This document shows positions 28,429 through 38,989 of a DNA stretch of 64,000 bases, one piece after another. Below the pieces are notes generated by a model, which was not told the DNA's origin, did not search any database, and worked only from the letters and a program-made list of their open reading frames with translations. Within the stretch, counting starts at the first letter, position 1; each line of letters starts with the position of its first letter. The translations under genes and the position numbers were made by a program. Source of the DNA: Prorocentrum cordatum (taxonomy: Eukaryota; Sar; Dinophyceae; Prorocentrales; Prorocentraceae); the NCBI GenBank assembly GCA_963575745.1, contig CAUYUJ010003991.1, positions 148,501-212,500 of the forward strand, in the 5' to 3' direction.

Positions 28429-29892
28429 TTCTCCTTTCTAAAAGACTAATAGATTCTACCCCCCCCCCCGGACTTATCGGGCCCCCCGCGCGTGCTGTAA
28501 GTTACGTATGATTCTGACCACATGTCCATCTTAAATATGAATTCATACCATCCCAGCCAAGCCGGGTTCCACCCCCCTGCGGTTCCCTTGTAAAAAAACA
28601 TTATGCGGTGATTTTTTTTGTTCCAACATAACACTTTTTCAGAATCCCTTGTAAAAAAATTGACGAAGTGCACACGCGCGCGTCGTCGCGCGCGCATGCC
28701 GGAATCCTTCAAAAACCTTCGGTGCCGGAAGGAATTCGCAATCGAGTTTCCACAAAACATACAAAAACACAGGGTTTCGCAACACTGATTTGCTAAAAAA
28801 GCTTCCGCGCGAGCTCTTGCGAAATCTGAAGAAAGCCATGGGTTTTTCAAGATTTTCACAAAATGCTACCAAACCGGCTTGGCGCGCGCGCATGTCGAAA
28901 TCTGTCGAACGCTCTTGCACGTGTGCCGTCGCGAGAATCCTCTGCAAAAAATAAGACGAAGTGCAGACGCGCGCGTCGTCGCGGGCGTATGCCGAAATCC
29001 TTCAAAAACCGTTGGTTTCGGAAGAATTTCGAAATCGTGCGTCCAAAAGACCTACAAAAACACAAGGTTTCGCAACACGGGTTGTCAACAAAATTGTGCG
29101 CGCGCGCTCTTGCGTCGTCGTCGTCGTCGTCGTCCTCCCTCCTCCCTCGTCGTCGTCGTCGTCGTCCGGTGTCGTCTTCTGTCTTTCCTCGTCGTCTTTG
29201 GCGTCGTCGTCGTTTCCGTCGTCGTTGTCGCCGTGGTCGTCCTTCCTCCCTCGTTGTCTTCGTCGGCGTCTCGTCGTTGTCCCTCCTATTTCGTCGCCGT
29301 CGTCGTCGTCGTCGTCGTCGTCGTGGTCTTCACTCCTCCCTCGTCGTTATCCTCCTCCCTCGTCGTCGTCGTCCGTCGTCGGCGTCTCGTCGTCGTCCCT
29401 CCTATTTCGTCGCCGTCGTCGTCGTCTTCGTCGTCGTTGTCATCGTCGTCGTCTTCCCTCCTCCCTCGTCGTTGTCGTCGTCGGCGTCGCCGTCCTTCCT
29501 CCTTCTTCGTCGTTGGCGTCGTCGCCGTCTTCCCTCCTCCATCGTCGTTGTCGTCGTTGTCGCCGTCGTCGTTTTTTTCTCCTCCCTCGTCGTCGTCTCC
29601 GTTGGCGACGTCGTCGTCGTCTTCGTCGTCGTCGTCGGCGTCGTTGTCGTCGTCGTCGGTGTCGTCGTCGTCGTTGTCGTCGTCGAAAACATTGGAGACG
29701 TCGTCGGTGTCGTCGCAGTCGCTGTCGGCGGCGCCGTCGTCGTCGATGTCGCTGTCGTCGTCGGCATCGGTGTCGTGGCCAAGTGCCACGCAGTACCTAC
29801 CGTCACGGTCTTGTCTGAAGATGTCTTGCGACCAAGTTGCGGGTGGGAGGGTGGGATGTTTGCACGAGCAGTGGAGAGGACAGCTTCAAGAC
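28429..29892. repeat. Higher-order repeat, copy 3
   Basis: Third unit, starting TTCTCCTTTCTAAAAGACTA (28429), with GACGAAGTGCACACGCGCGC at about 28663 and its second sub-copy at about 28957, hairpins at about 28700 and 28992, TCG microsatellite 29112-29780, and the junction module ending CAGCTTCAAGACAGTCG. Copies 2 and 3 are nearly identical over long stretches; copy 1 is more diverged. Confidence 0.88.
29112..29783. repeat. TCG/GTC microsatellite of copy 3
   Basis: (GTC)n matching copy 2 almost exactly, with small length differences in the TCG runs. Confidence 0.95.
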
Positions 29893-29904
29893 AGTCGAAG
29901 TGGG

Positions 29905-30265
29905 TTGCACAACGTAGATGGCACCACGCAGGTTACACAACATAGATTGCGCGGCATCCTCTCACCGCACACATCGCACCACCTAGATTGCGCAACGTAC
30001 ATTGCGCCACATATATTGCACAGCCTAAGCTGCACCAAATCGACTGCGCAACCGAGATGCGCACCACATGGTACACACCATATATTGCATAACGCAAATG
30101 TGGCGCATCGAATGCACAGCGTCCATTGCACAACATATATTGCACGTAGTACGTTGCACCACGTTGATTGCATCCCGTCGATTGCACCACGCAGGTTGCT
30201 CATCACATCAATTGTACCACGTCGGTTGCACAACATGTTTGCACAATGCGGTTTTCACGTTAAAT
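29905..30265. repeat. TAGATTGCACCAC degenerate repeat, locus 2
   Basis: Degenerate 13-15-bp units (ACGTAGATGGCACCACGCAG, CACCTAGATTGCGCAACG, ACATATATTGCACG). It follows directly on the junction module of repeat copy 3, as at the other two loci. Confidence 0.8.
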
Positions 30266-30829
30266 GTTGCGCAGCCTAAATGTCGCATCACGAATTGCAG
30301 CACACACACGTATGTATATCGACCACAATCGCCACATATGATGACCCACATGAACAGCATTACGTGTAGTTGCAGAAACAAGATGTTTAAAACTTGCGAC
30401 GGACAATTTGTGCTTGTATATGTACAAACAAATTGTTGTGCTAACATACGATCGAGAAGAGAGACACAGAGAGAGGGAAAGAGAACGAGCGAGAAAGAGA
30501 GACCAAGAGCGGCAGAGAGAGGGACTGAATGCGAGAGAGAGAGAGAGAGAAACAAACTTACCCTGTGACGTACCCAACCCATTTGTACCAATGGAAACGA
30601 GGAGTTGGCCGAAAATTGCATGCACAAACAACTTGATGTGTAAGCTACTTGGGACACTCGCCTATGGCATGATGCGCAGGGGAACCATACAAGAACGAGG
30701 GGCGACAGCTACAGGCTCGAAGAGGACATGGGGAGTCGGGAACGCAGAGCAGGAGAAAAACGCGCGGGAAACCGAACCATCAGCACGGCAGCAGCAGAGG
30801 GAAGGTGATTGCAGGAGGAGAACAAAGAC
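30266..30829. other. Short unique stretch with GA-rich segment
   Basis: Lower-GC DNA with a GAGAGAAAGAGA-type segment at about 30455-30556. A 280-codon frame spans part of it and the 102-bp array downstream, but has no family resemblance. Confidence 0.6.
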
Positions 30830-31850
30830 GAAAGCGGCGTCTAATTTGAATCTGCGGTGGGTACCCATTGTGCTGGGCCCCCCAGCAGGCCTCGAAAGTG
30901 GCGACAGCTTCACAGATCGCAGCTCCCCAGGGATGGCGAGGTCAAATTTGAATCGGCGGTGTGTACCCACTGTGCCGGGCCCCCCAGCAGGCCTCGAAAG
31001 TGGCGACAGTTTCACAGATCGCAGCCCCCCAGGGATGGCGAGGTCTAATTTGAATCCGCGTGGCGTCACTGTGCTGGGCCCCCCAGCAGGCCTCGAAAGT
31101 GGCGACAGTTTCACAGATCGCAGCCCCCCAGGGATGGCGAGGTCTAATTTGAATCCGCGCGTGTACCCACTGTGCTGGGCCCCCCAGCAGGCCTCGAAAG
31201 TGGCGACAGTTTCAGATCGCAGCCCCCCAGGATGGCGAGGTCTAATTTGAATCTGCCCCACCCAGTGTGCTGGGCCCTCAGCAGCCTCGAACGTGGCGAC
31301 AGTTTCACAGATCGCAGCCCCCCAGGGATGGCGAGGTCTAATTTGAATTTGCGGTGGGTACCCACTGTGCTGGGCCCCCCAGCAGGCCTCGAAGTGGCGA
31401 CAGTTTCACAGATCGCAGCCCCCCAGGGATGGCGAGGTCTAATTTGAATCTGCGGTGTGTACCCACTGTGCTGGGCCCCCCAGCAGGCCTCGAAAGTGGC
31501 GACAGTTTCACAGATCGCAGCCCCCCAGGAATGGCGAGGTCTAATTTGAATCCGGGTGTGTACCCACTGTGCTGGGCCCCCCAGCAGGCCTCGAAAGTGG
31601 CGACAGTTTCACAGATCGCAGCCCCCCAGGGATGGCGAGGTCTAATTTGAATCTGCGGTGGGTACCCACTGTGCTGGGCCCCCCAGCAGGCCTCGAAAGT
31701 GGCGACAGTTTCACAGATCGCAGCCCCCCAGGGATGGCGAGGTCTAATTTGAATCGGCGGTGTGTACCCACTGTGCTGGGCCCCCCAGCAGGCCTCGAAA
31801 GTGGCGACAGTTTCACAGATCGCAGCCCCCCAGGGATGGCGAGGTCAAAG
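30830..31850. repeat. 102-bp tandem repeat array
   Basis: Ten copies anchored on GGATGGCGAGG at 30931, 31033, 31132, 31230, 31326, 31427, 31528, 31630, 31732 and 31834. Units contain TAATTTGAATCTGCGGTGGG, TGTGCTGGGCCCCCCAGCAG and GTGGCGACAGTTTCACAGAT. The full-length period is 102 bp; shorter spacings are due to small deletions. Copies are nearly identical, pointing to recent expansion or homogenisation. The Pro/Ser/Arg-rich repeat frames are open on both strands because 102 is a multiple of three, not because of a gene. Confidence 0.97.
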
Positions 31851-31959
31851 GCAGGGGGGAAGAGAGGGACGGGAGGGGGCGGGAAGGAAGGAGACGCGCG
31901 AGCAGTGCTCTATTCAAAACGAGAACCCAACGCAGGAGTGTTGGGAAACAAAGAGAGGG

Positions 31960-32021
31960 AGAGAGCAAGAGAGAGAGAGAGGGAGAGCACATGCTATACA
32001 TAATGTTGTCCGTGGCGGGGT

Positions 32022-32053
<32 letters not shown>

Positions 32054-32210
32054 GGAGGAGGAGGAGGAGGAAGAGGAGGAGGAGGAGGAGGAGGAGGAGG
32101 AGGAGGAGGAGGAGGAGGAGGAGGAGGAGGAGGAGGAAGAGGAGGAGGAAGAAGAGGAGGAGGAGGAGGAGAGGAGCAGGCTCAGGAGGAGGAGGAGGAG
32201 AAGGAGAAAG
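31960..32210. repeat. GA-rich and (GGA)n microsatellite
   Basis: (GA)n at about 31960-31990, then (GGA)n from about 32028 to 32180, purine-only on the plus strand apart from a few bases. Confidence 0.95.
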
Positions 32211-32284
32211 ACCGACTGGAGCAGTAGGAGGGAAAGGGAAATTACGATGAGAGTACGGGGAGGGGGTGGAAGAGAAAGTTAGAC

Positions 32285-32375
32285 CATCGAGGAAGGGGGA
32301 AGAGGGAGACGGGGAGGGAGGAGGAGGAAGAGGAGGAGGAGGAGGAGAAGGAGGAGGAGGAGGAGCAGGGGTAGG
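32285..32375. repeat. (GGA)n purine tract
   Basis: GGAGGGAGGAGGAGGAAGAG-type repeat continuing to about 32375. Confidence 0.9.
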
Positions 32376-32379
32376 AGGC

Positions 32380-32655
32380 GCATGGGGAACAGGAGCACGA
32401 TGTGGTGTTGATGGGGGTCGGGATGGGGGATGGGGCTGAAGAGGTCAAATAAAGGCTTGAAGCAGGAACGTGACTATGAGGAGGGGGCGGAGGACGAGCG
32501 AAAGCCGCGCCGAAAGGACCCCGAAGGGGAGGAAGAGGAATACGAAGACCACGGAGAAGACGTGAGAAGGGAGGACGCTCAAGATGAGCTGCGCATCCTC
32601 CTGGGGACGCTGGCAGAAGAGAATGTGCCTGCTGCGGAGGACGTCGGCTCACTTG
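32380..32655. other. Purine-rich segment without recognised gene
   Basis: GAGGACGAGCGAAAGCC-type mixed purine-rich sequence. A 212-codon plus-strand frame (32430-33068) passes through it into a pyrimidine tract, with no domain. Confidence 0.4.
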
Positions 32656-32925
32656 AAGAGGACCACTCCTACCTTGTTCCTCCTCGTCCTTCCCTTCTCG
32701 CCCCTCCTCCTCCTCCACCTCGTCCTCCTCCTCATTATCATGATCCACGTTCCTCCACCCTCTCCCCATTTCCCCTCCTACTTGCCCCCTCCCCCCTCAC
32801 ACTCTGCCTCTCTACTCTTCTTCCTCCTCGTTGCCCCCGCCCTCTGATCCTCCTCATCCTCCTCCTCCTCCCTCCTCCTCCATCCTGCCTTTGCCCCCTC
32901 CTCGGTCATACGTGTCCTCCTCCTG
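32656..32925. repeat. CCT-rich pyrimidine tract
   Basis: TTCCTCCTCGTCCTTCCCTT-type sequence, the strand complement of the GGA tracts upstream. The two could pair as an imperfect inverted repeat. Confidence 0.85.
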
Positions 32926-33109
32926 CACGGCCCTGTTTCTTTCTCCGGATGCTGTTCCCGCCCTCGGTGCAGGCTCTGTCTGGCCACGGGGAGGACCACT
33001 GTGTCGACTCGAGGGTTTGTCAGGCCGGGCGCCGGGCCCCGGCCCCCCGCCTCCACCCTAAGGGGTAACGTTCGGCGGGGGAAAGGCTCAGATGGGGGCG
33101 ATGTTCGAG

Positions 33110-33149
33110 GTTTTCGACAGTTTTCGTCAGTTCTCCGCAGTTTTCCAGC
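33110..33149. repeat. 10-bp tandem repeat (CAGTTTTCGA)
   Basis: Four decamers: GTTTTCGACA, GTTTTCGTCA, GTTCTCCGCA, GTTTTCCAGC. Confidence 0.8.
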
Positions 33150-33815
33150 CTTGGGGTGCTCTCCAGCAGCTCCGCCTCGCCGTGAGCGTTCCGGGGGGAA
33201 CGGGGTCTTCCCGATGGGCCGCCGGAGAGCCGAGCTGTGGCCCGAAAACCCAAGAGCAACGCTAGAGGGGATTGGCTCGGGGGGGGGAGCGCGCGGACCT
33301 CCGATCGTCCACTCGTCGCCGACTGGGGCCTGATAGCCCATCCCGCCCAGGTCCGTGCGGATCTGCTATCGGAGGCCTGCCGCCCATCGAGCAGCGATGC
33401 GTCGTCGATGCCAGGTCGATGTTCCCCTCCCTGAGTTGCCCAACCCCTAGAATTTCCTTTCACGCCTCACGCTTCGCGCTGTGGGGCAAGCTCGCCGAGG
33501 CCGTCGAGCAGCTACTGCTGGCGGTGGGGAGGGCGAGCAGTGCCCTCCAGGCCGAGCAGGCCCTTCGCGCCCTGAGGGAGGGCGGGAGGCTGAACGGGCG
33601 GGCGCACGGTGGAGGCCAGGCAGGCCTCGCCCGGTGCAATCGTCCCGCGACTCGCCTAATAGAGGGGAAGAAGAGCAGGACCAGTGGAAACCGAAGGCGC
33701 ATCGGCAATGTTGTTGTAATAAATCCTCCCTTCAAGTCCACTTCTCCGTAGGTTCCGACAACAGTTGTCATTGAGGGAGGTGCCCCAGTGGAGGACAACC
33801 GTCTGAGAATCCTCA
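33150..33815. other. GC-rich segment, nothing recognised
   Basis: Mixed GC-rich sequence with open frames on both strands (for example a 159-codon plus-strand frame at 33272-33751) but no domain, array or RNA gene that I can identify. Confidence 0.4.
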
Positions 33816-34030
33816 ACCGTGCCAACAGACAATTCTTTGGACTTCAGCGCCACGAGTCAGCTTGCATGGTGCGTACTGGGTATCTTAAACCGTGCCAGAG
33901 CACCAGTCCTGGGACTTAGCCACAGCGAATTCGCGTGACTGTTGCGTCCTGACGCTCCTGAGTCGTGCCAGAAAACCATGCTTGGGAGTTCAACCGTACA
34001 AATTCGTGAAACTGCTGCTACCTTTTAAGG
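33816..34030. repeat. 73-bp tandem repeat
   Basis: Three copies anchored on CGTGCCA at 33818, 33891 and 33964, with GGGACTTAGCCACAGCGAATTCG/GGGAGTTCAACCGTACAAATTCG in the body. Confidence 0.75.
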
Positions 34031-34530
34031 CGAATGTGCGCGGCGCTAAAGCGAGAGCCACAGTTTGAGAAGGAACCGCTATTTGTCCTGTAAGCCTCTA
34101 CAAACTTTTAAGGCACATGTGCGCGGCGCTAGAGCAAGAGCCACATTGTGGAAAAGACCCGCCCTCCATCCTTGTCGCAATTGCAAAATCTTCAAGCGAG
34201 AGTGTGCGTGGTCCCACGGCGAGAGCCACATGCTAAAAAGGACCCGCCCTCCAAGCTTCAAACTACTGCAAGCGGTGAAGGCGAATGTGCGCGGCGATCA
34301 AGCGGCATCCACAGTTTGAAACAGCCCGCCCTCTATCCTCACCATTGGTCAAGAGTTCTGAGACGAATGAGCGCGGCGCTAAGTCGAGAGCAACTTTTGA
34401 AAAGGACCCGCCCTCTGTCCTCGACACTGTTGCAAAGTTTTACGACGAATGTGCGCGGCGCTAAAGCAAGATACACACTTTGAAAACGAACCGCCCTTAA
34501 TCCGTGAAGGTGTTGCAAGTTTCAAGGTGC
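34031..34530. repeat. 82-84-bp tandem repeat
   Basis: Six copies anchored on GTGCGCGGCG or its variants at 34035, 34119, 34203, 34287, 34369 and 34451, each with AAGACCCGCCCTCC-like text and a GAGAGCCACA segment. Diverged tandem array. Confidence 0.88.
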
Positions 34531-34859
34531 AGGTTAGAAATCGTAAGGAAGTCTACGGCGAAACGCCCAATTCGCCCTACCGGCATGTCTGGGGGTGCGA
34601 CAGGGAGGGGTTATTCTTTAATCGTTTCGTTCATTCCGACGGCCCGTATTGTGCCATCGCTGGTTGCTGCCAGCGCGTTCGTGGCCCATGCGGCGCTGCT
34701 TGGCGATGGTATTTGTTTTGGAGGCGTGGCGACAGCAGGCATGGACGCGAAGAGTTGCTTTGAAGCTTGTCGTGGAAGTTCTGGCCTCTTCTGCTCACCG
34801 ACATGGCCAGGTTGTGGATCAGAGTTCTCAGGGATGCTTCTTGGGGTCTCTTCGGAGCG

Positions 34860-35190
34860 CCCTCAGGGGCTTCTGGAGGGCAGTTCTGGGGACTCTTGCG
34901 AGCGTTTGGGCCGTCTTGGAGCCCTCTTGGGCCATCTTGGGGCCCTCTTGGAGCCCTCTTGGGCCATCTTGGGGCGATCTTGGGGGCGTCTTGGGTCCTC
35001 TTGGAGCGTTGGGAAGGCAGCTTGGGTCCGTCCTGGGGCCATCTTGAGCCGTTTGAAAGGCCTCTTGGGCCGTCTTGGGGCCCTTTTGGGTCCTCTTGGG
35101 GCCCTCTTGGAGGCCTCTTTGGCCATGTGTGTGTGTGTGATCTTGGGGGCTTCTTGGGCCGTCTTGGAGCGTCGAGAAGCCGAAAAGGTA
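34860..35190. repeat. CCAAGACGGCC degenerate repeat, locus 2 (inverted)
   Basis: Degenerate 10-12-bp units such as CTTGGGGCCCTCTTGGAGCC, the reverse complement of the 12.1-12.7-kb family. It includes CTTGGAGCGTTGGGAAGGC (35003) and CTTGGAGCGTCGAGAAGCC (35163), echoing GGCTTCCAACGCTCCAAGAC at 38.97 kb. Confidence 0.8.
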
Positions 35191-35199
35191 GGAGCGCCA

Positions 35200-35445
35200 C
35201 ACACGCCGGTCGTTGAAAGTAGGTATTTCTGGACTCCCAGATCCCAATCTACTTCAAGCGCCTTCCTAGTTCAATAATCGATCTTCGGTTGCTGTGTTTT
35301 GTTTTCCTCGGGGAGGGCAAGGACCCAATCTACTTGACCTGCCTTTCTTCTTCATCTTGTTACCTATTTCTTCCGACCGACGTGAAATCGTTTTATAGAT
35401 ATATACATATAAACAAGTAGCGAAGGGCACACAATATGTTTTGCT
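35200..35445. other. Short AT-richer stretch, nothing recognised
   Basis: Lower-GC DNA with a short ATATATACATATA near 35398. The string GACCCAATCTACTTGACC at 35322 echoes ATCCCAATCTACTTCAAGC at 35241, an 81-bp duplication. Confidence 0.5.
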
Positions 35446-35630
35446 TCCTGGGGCCATTTGGAGACGCCTCTTGGAGGCTTCCTTTGGAATCTTGGAAGCG
35501 TCTACGGCCGTCTGGAAACCATCTTGGGTGTATCGGAGCGATCGGTCGACGACTCGGAGCCCTGTTGGACCATCTTGGGGGCGTCTTCAGGCCATCTTGG
35601 AGCGCTCAGGGAGGCTGAAAGGCCGCACAC
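35446..35630. repeat. CCAAGACGGCC degenerate repeat, locus 3 (inverted)
   Basis: Units such as TCTTGGAGGCTTCC, TCTTGGAAGCG, CATCTTGGGTG and CCATCTTGGAGCG, in the same orientation as 34860-35190. Confidence 0.65.
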
Positions 35631-35989
35631 GGGAGGAAAACCATCTCTGACCCGAGTGTCCCGGGAGTCTCGAGGGGTATTGTTCGTCCGGGGACCCCCA
35701 GGGGCCGCCCCGCGCGCGCGCGAACTAGAAATATACTGTCTACCAGTGACCGGAGATCTTAGCACGCCTCTAGCCCCTTGGGCCAGCGAGTTTATCAAGA
35801 GAAAGGGATGGGGGACGCGACGCTCTCATGATTCCGCCGAAGGCCAAGACTGACGAGAGAGCCACGATACAAATGGAAAACGCGGCATCCGTAAGCCGCC
35901 CGGGGTGCCTCCGCTTTGGGAGCGTCCCGCTCGCGGGCGGGTTTTGGCTTTCAGGGAGAGGAGGAAAGGAGAAGGATGAGGAGCAGGAG

Positions 35990-36150
35990 GAAGATGAGGA
36001 GAAGGAGGAGCAGGGCAGGAGGAAGGAGGAGGGAGGAGGGAGGGGAGAGGAGGAGGAGGAGGAGGAGGAGGAGGAGGAGGAGGAGGTGGAGGAGGTGGAG
36101 GAGGACGAGGAGGAGGACGAGGAAGCGGAGGGGGGAGGATGGAGGGGGGA
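35990..36150. repeat. GGA/GAG purine tract
   Basis: (GGA)n with GAGGTGGAGGAC interruptions; Glu- or Arg-rich frames. Confidence 0.93.
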
Positions 36151-36316
36151 GGGGGCGGCAGCCTCCGTCGTCTCCTTCGAGTTGTCGTTCCCCTCACTTC
36201 TCTGCCGTCTCCAGGTCCACTTGCCCAAGAGGTGCTGCTCTCCTCCCTCCGCATGCGCGGGGCGCCTGCTGTCCGCTCGTCAAAAAGATGCTCTCCTCCC
36301 TCGACCTCAGCGGAGG

Positions 36317-36370
36317 CCGATGGCAGGGACTGCCGTTGGTCCCGCCGATGGCAGGGGCTGCCGTTGGCCC
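36317..36370. repeat. 27-bp direct duplication
   Basis: Two tandem copies of GCCGATGGCAGGGRCTGCCG followed by TTGGYCC. Confidence 0.85.
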
Positions 36371-37545
36371 CGGCTGTCACCAGCAGAGCCGCCGTCAGAT
36401 CGCAGATCGTAGGGGTCAGCCTCGGCCCCCATTCTCCCCAAGGCCGGGATTCTTATCCCATGTGGGAGTCCATCGGGCGGACGGCAACGAGGGGATCGTC
36501 GAGGACTGCAGGAGAGTGGCCCTAAAGGGGCCTGCAACGGCTCCTGGACTGCCAACGCGGACACGCGAAAGTGCAGAAAAAAGGTGCACGCTTCGCCCCC
36601 CCCCGCTAACGAGCACCCGACAGGACCTGGGGGAGGCATCAGAGGCATAGCGCGGCGCTCGCCCGCAGGAGGCTGGGCCTTGGGCCCCTTGGCCGAGGCT
36701 GCTACGCCCCGCCCACCTCGCGCAGGCCGTGCGCGGGCTCCGCGGCGTCGCGCGCTCCGCGGGCGAAGGAGGAGGAGGAGGAGGAGGAGGAGGAGGAGGA
36801 GGGCAAGCCGCCCCTCACTGCCTCCCCCTCCCAAGGTGCAGCTTCATGGTCAGCTGTTCATCTGTCGTTCCGCCCTCCGTCGTTCCTGCGTCTCTCTCTC
36901 TCTCTCTCTGTTCACTTCCTGCTTTTCCTGGTCCTGGCACCAGCGCCGCTGGGTGGGAGGGGCTCCGAGGGCTTCGACCGTTCGTGGTGTCACAGTCCGC
37001 AGCTTCGAGCTTCGAGGAGGAGGAAGGCATGGGAGAGTGGATCTCGGGCCTCATGGCATCCGTAACTCGCCTCCCCGCATCCTGTGGGAGACCGCTTCCC
37101 GAAGAGGCAGGACACTGACAAGCGCCGGCCTCGGGCTCCGAATCCCAGCGGGGCATGTTCCTGCGGAAAGGGCGGGTGGGGAGGGGCTGCCGGCGGCATC
37201 CCAGCAGAGGAAGACGGAGGTCCAGGTCTTTGGGTCCCCTTTCTTTCCGAAGACGAAAGGCAGCGCATACGTAAACTTTCAGAGCTCCGCGCGCTTCGCG
37301 CGCCAGGGAGGGGGTGCCCAGCGTCGATCCTAAAAATCCGTGCGGAACTCCAGAGCTTCTTTGATCTTTGCCGCCGCTGAGGCGCCCGAATGGCGCCAGG
37401 CAGGCCATGCCACCATTTGAGTTCGGCAACGGGGCGCCTGACCTACTCGGCCGCCTCTTCGGCCGATCGGTTCGGACGGCTTTTTCTCTTGCTGCCTGGC
37501 GTTAGAGTTCCGTCCCGACGGCTCGCTGATCTCGTGGTGCCTCTT
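36371..37545. other. GC-rich segment, no gene recognised
   Basis: Contains a (GGA)n run at 36770-36803 and (CT)n at 36893-36908. Overlapping open frames (up to 249 codons on plus, 204 on minus) have mixed composition but no motif I can assign. Confidence 0.45.
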
Positions 37546-37655
37546 TCTCCTCCTCCTCCTTCCTCTTCCTTCCTTCTCATTCCCATATTCGCCTCGTCGT
37601 CCTCGTCCTCGTCCTCCTCCTCCTCCTCCTCGTCCTCCTCCTCCTTTATCTCTCC
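37546..37655. repeat. CCT/CTCGTC pyrimidine tract
   Basis: TCTCCTCCTCCTCCTTCC and CGTCGTCCTCGTCCTCG followed by (CCT)n. Confidence 0.9.
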
Positions 37656-37954
37656 CTACATTGACCCATCCTTGTTCTCAGTTCCACGTGCTCCTCCTCT
37701 CCTTTCTTCTCGTCTCCGCCCCCCTAACAGGATGAGGGCCATCAAGAGTCCCACAGCGAGGCAGAGAAGCACTCGGATGCGGATGAGGATACGGGCGTGG
37801 TCGAGACAGCGGACACCATGGACCGAGCGCTCGAGTTCTCGTGTTCCGCTCCCTCCGTATTCGGCTGTTCGTGTTGCTCGCGTGTCTTTTCATTCATAAG
37901 TAGTGCATATCGTTGTCCAGGTTATTTGTTTTTGAGAATCGTATAGTTTCCCTC

Positions 37955-37992
37955 TCGTTCTCTCTCTCTCTCTCTATATATATATATTTATC
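37955..37992. repeat. (CT)n and (TA)n microsatellite
   Basis: TTCTCTCTCTCTCTC followed by TATATATATATAT. Confidence 0.97.
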
Positions 37993-38164
37993 GCATTATT
38001 TACACCTGTATGCACTTCAGTACACGGGTATATGCCGTAGTCCCCCGCAGTTGCGGATAAGAGTGATGGGGGCGAGGGGTCGTCGGCAGACCGTTCGGCC
38101 TCCTCACACTGATACAACCAGCCTGCCGCAGGCGCCGATTTATTCGTCAAGGCAGTCAAGGCAA

Positions 38165-38235
38165 TGTCAGTGGGTCGAGGGTGGGTGGCGGGTGGGTCGT
38201 GGGGTGGGCCGCGGTGTGGGTCGTGGGCGAAGACG
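38165..38235. repeat. GGGTGGGT G-rich tract
   Basis: GGGTCGAGGGTGGGTGGCGG and GTGGGTCGTGGGGTGGGCC: many GGG runs with 1-4-bp loops on the plus strand, a strong G-quadruplex candidate. Confidence 0.85.
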
Positions 38236-38649
38236 ACGACGACATCGCAACACTAACGCAACAGCAATGCAACAGCGCAACAACAACGGTCTCCATCGCG
38301 TAACTACACTTCAGTCACGCGCCCACGGACAATGAATGACCGTTCGTCCCCTCAATATGATACGTTGTGTTATATACATGTGTATATATATCATACACAT
38401 GTATGTAGGCGCATCAGAGTGAGATGGCGGAACGGTCGGACATCATCCCTACGAGGTTTCGTCCACAGCACTCTATGTTTCAGCAACGTGGACGCTCACA
38501 TAACCTCAACGACGGCAGCTGCACACCACCCAGATGCGTATGATCCGCATGATCATGAGCACACCAAGACGCCGACAGCCACGACCATCATCCCACCTCA
38601 TCGCCCAATGCACCTCGACAGCTCCTACACCGCATCCGACACCCAACTC

Positions 38650-38926
38650 CGACGCCACATGGACCCAAGACGGGCCAAGACGGCCCCAAGACTGCCGAAG
38701 AGGCGCCCAGGACAGCTCCAGACCACCCCAGAACAGGCCCAAGGTGAGCCCTAGAGAGGGAGCAGGAGGCCGCCAGAGGGACTCCGGGACCCCCCAGAGG
38801 CCTCCAACACACCCCAGACCCCTTGAGAGACCCCCAAAAATTCGCCGACGAGGCCCCCACAACAGCCCAAGAGAGCTTCGAGAGCCGTCCCGAGAGAGCC
38901 CGGAGAGGGCAAAAACGTTGATTTCC
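38650..38926. repeat. CCAAGACGGCC degenerate repeat, locus 4
   Basis: Same family and orientation as 12125-12726 (CCAAGACGGGCCAAGACGGC, CAAGACTGCCGAAGAGGCGC) and again ending in a related tail, GGCAAAAACGTTGATTTCC (38908-38926). A further isolated tail, GGGCCCAAAATCGTTGAATA, lies at 39468-39487. Confidence 0.8.
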
Positions 38927-38989
38927 ATTGGTTTTTGATGATTTGTTCCGCCTTCTCACGGTTTTGCGGCTTCCAACGCTCCAAGACCT

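Noticed and set aside
25649-29820. Long Arg-, Ser/Val- and Thr/Asp-rich frames
   Set aside because: Produced by the TCG microsatellites in each repeat copy.
30830-31850. Repeat-protein gene (Pro/Arg/Ser-rich units)
   Set aside because: Units have indels that break the frame (spacings 96-102 bp) and no start or flanking coding sequence.
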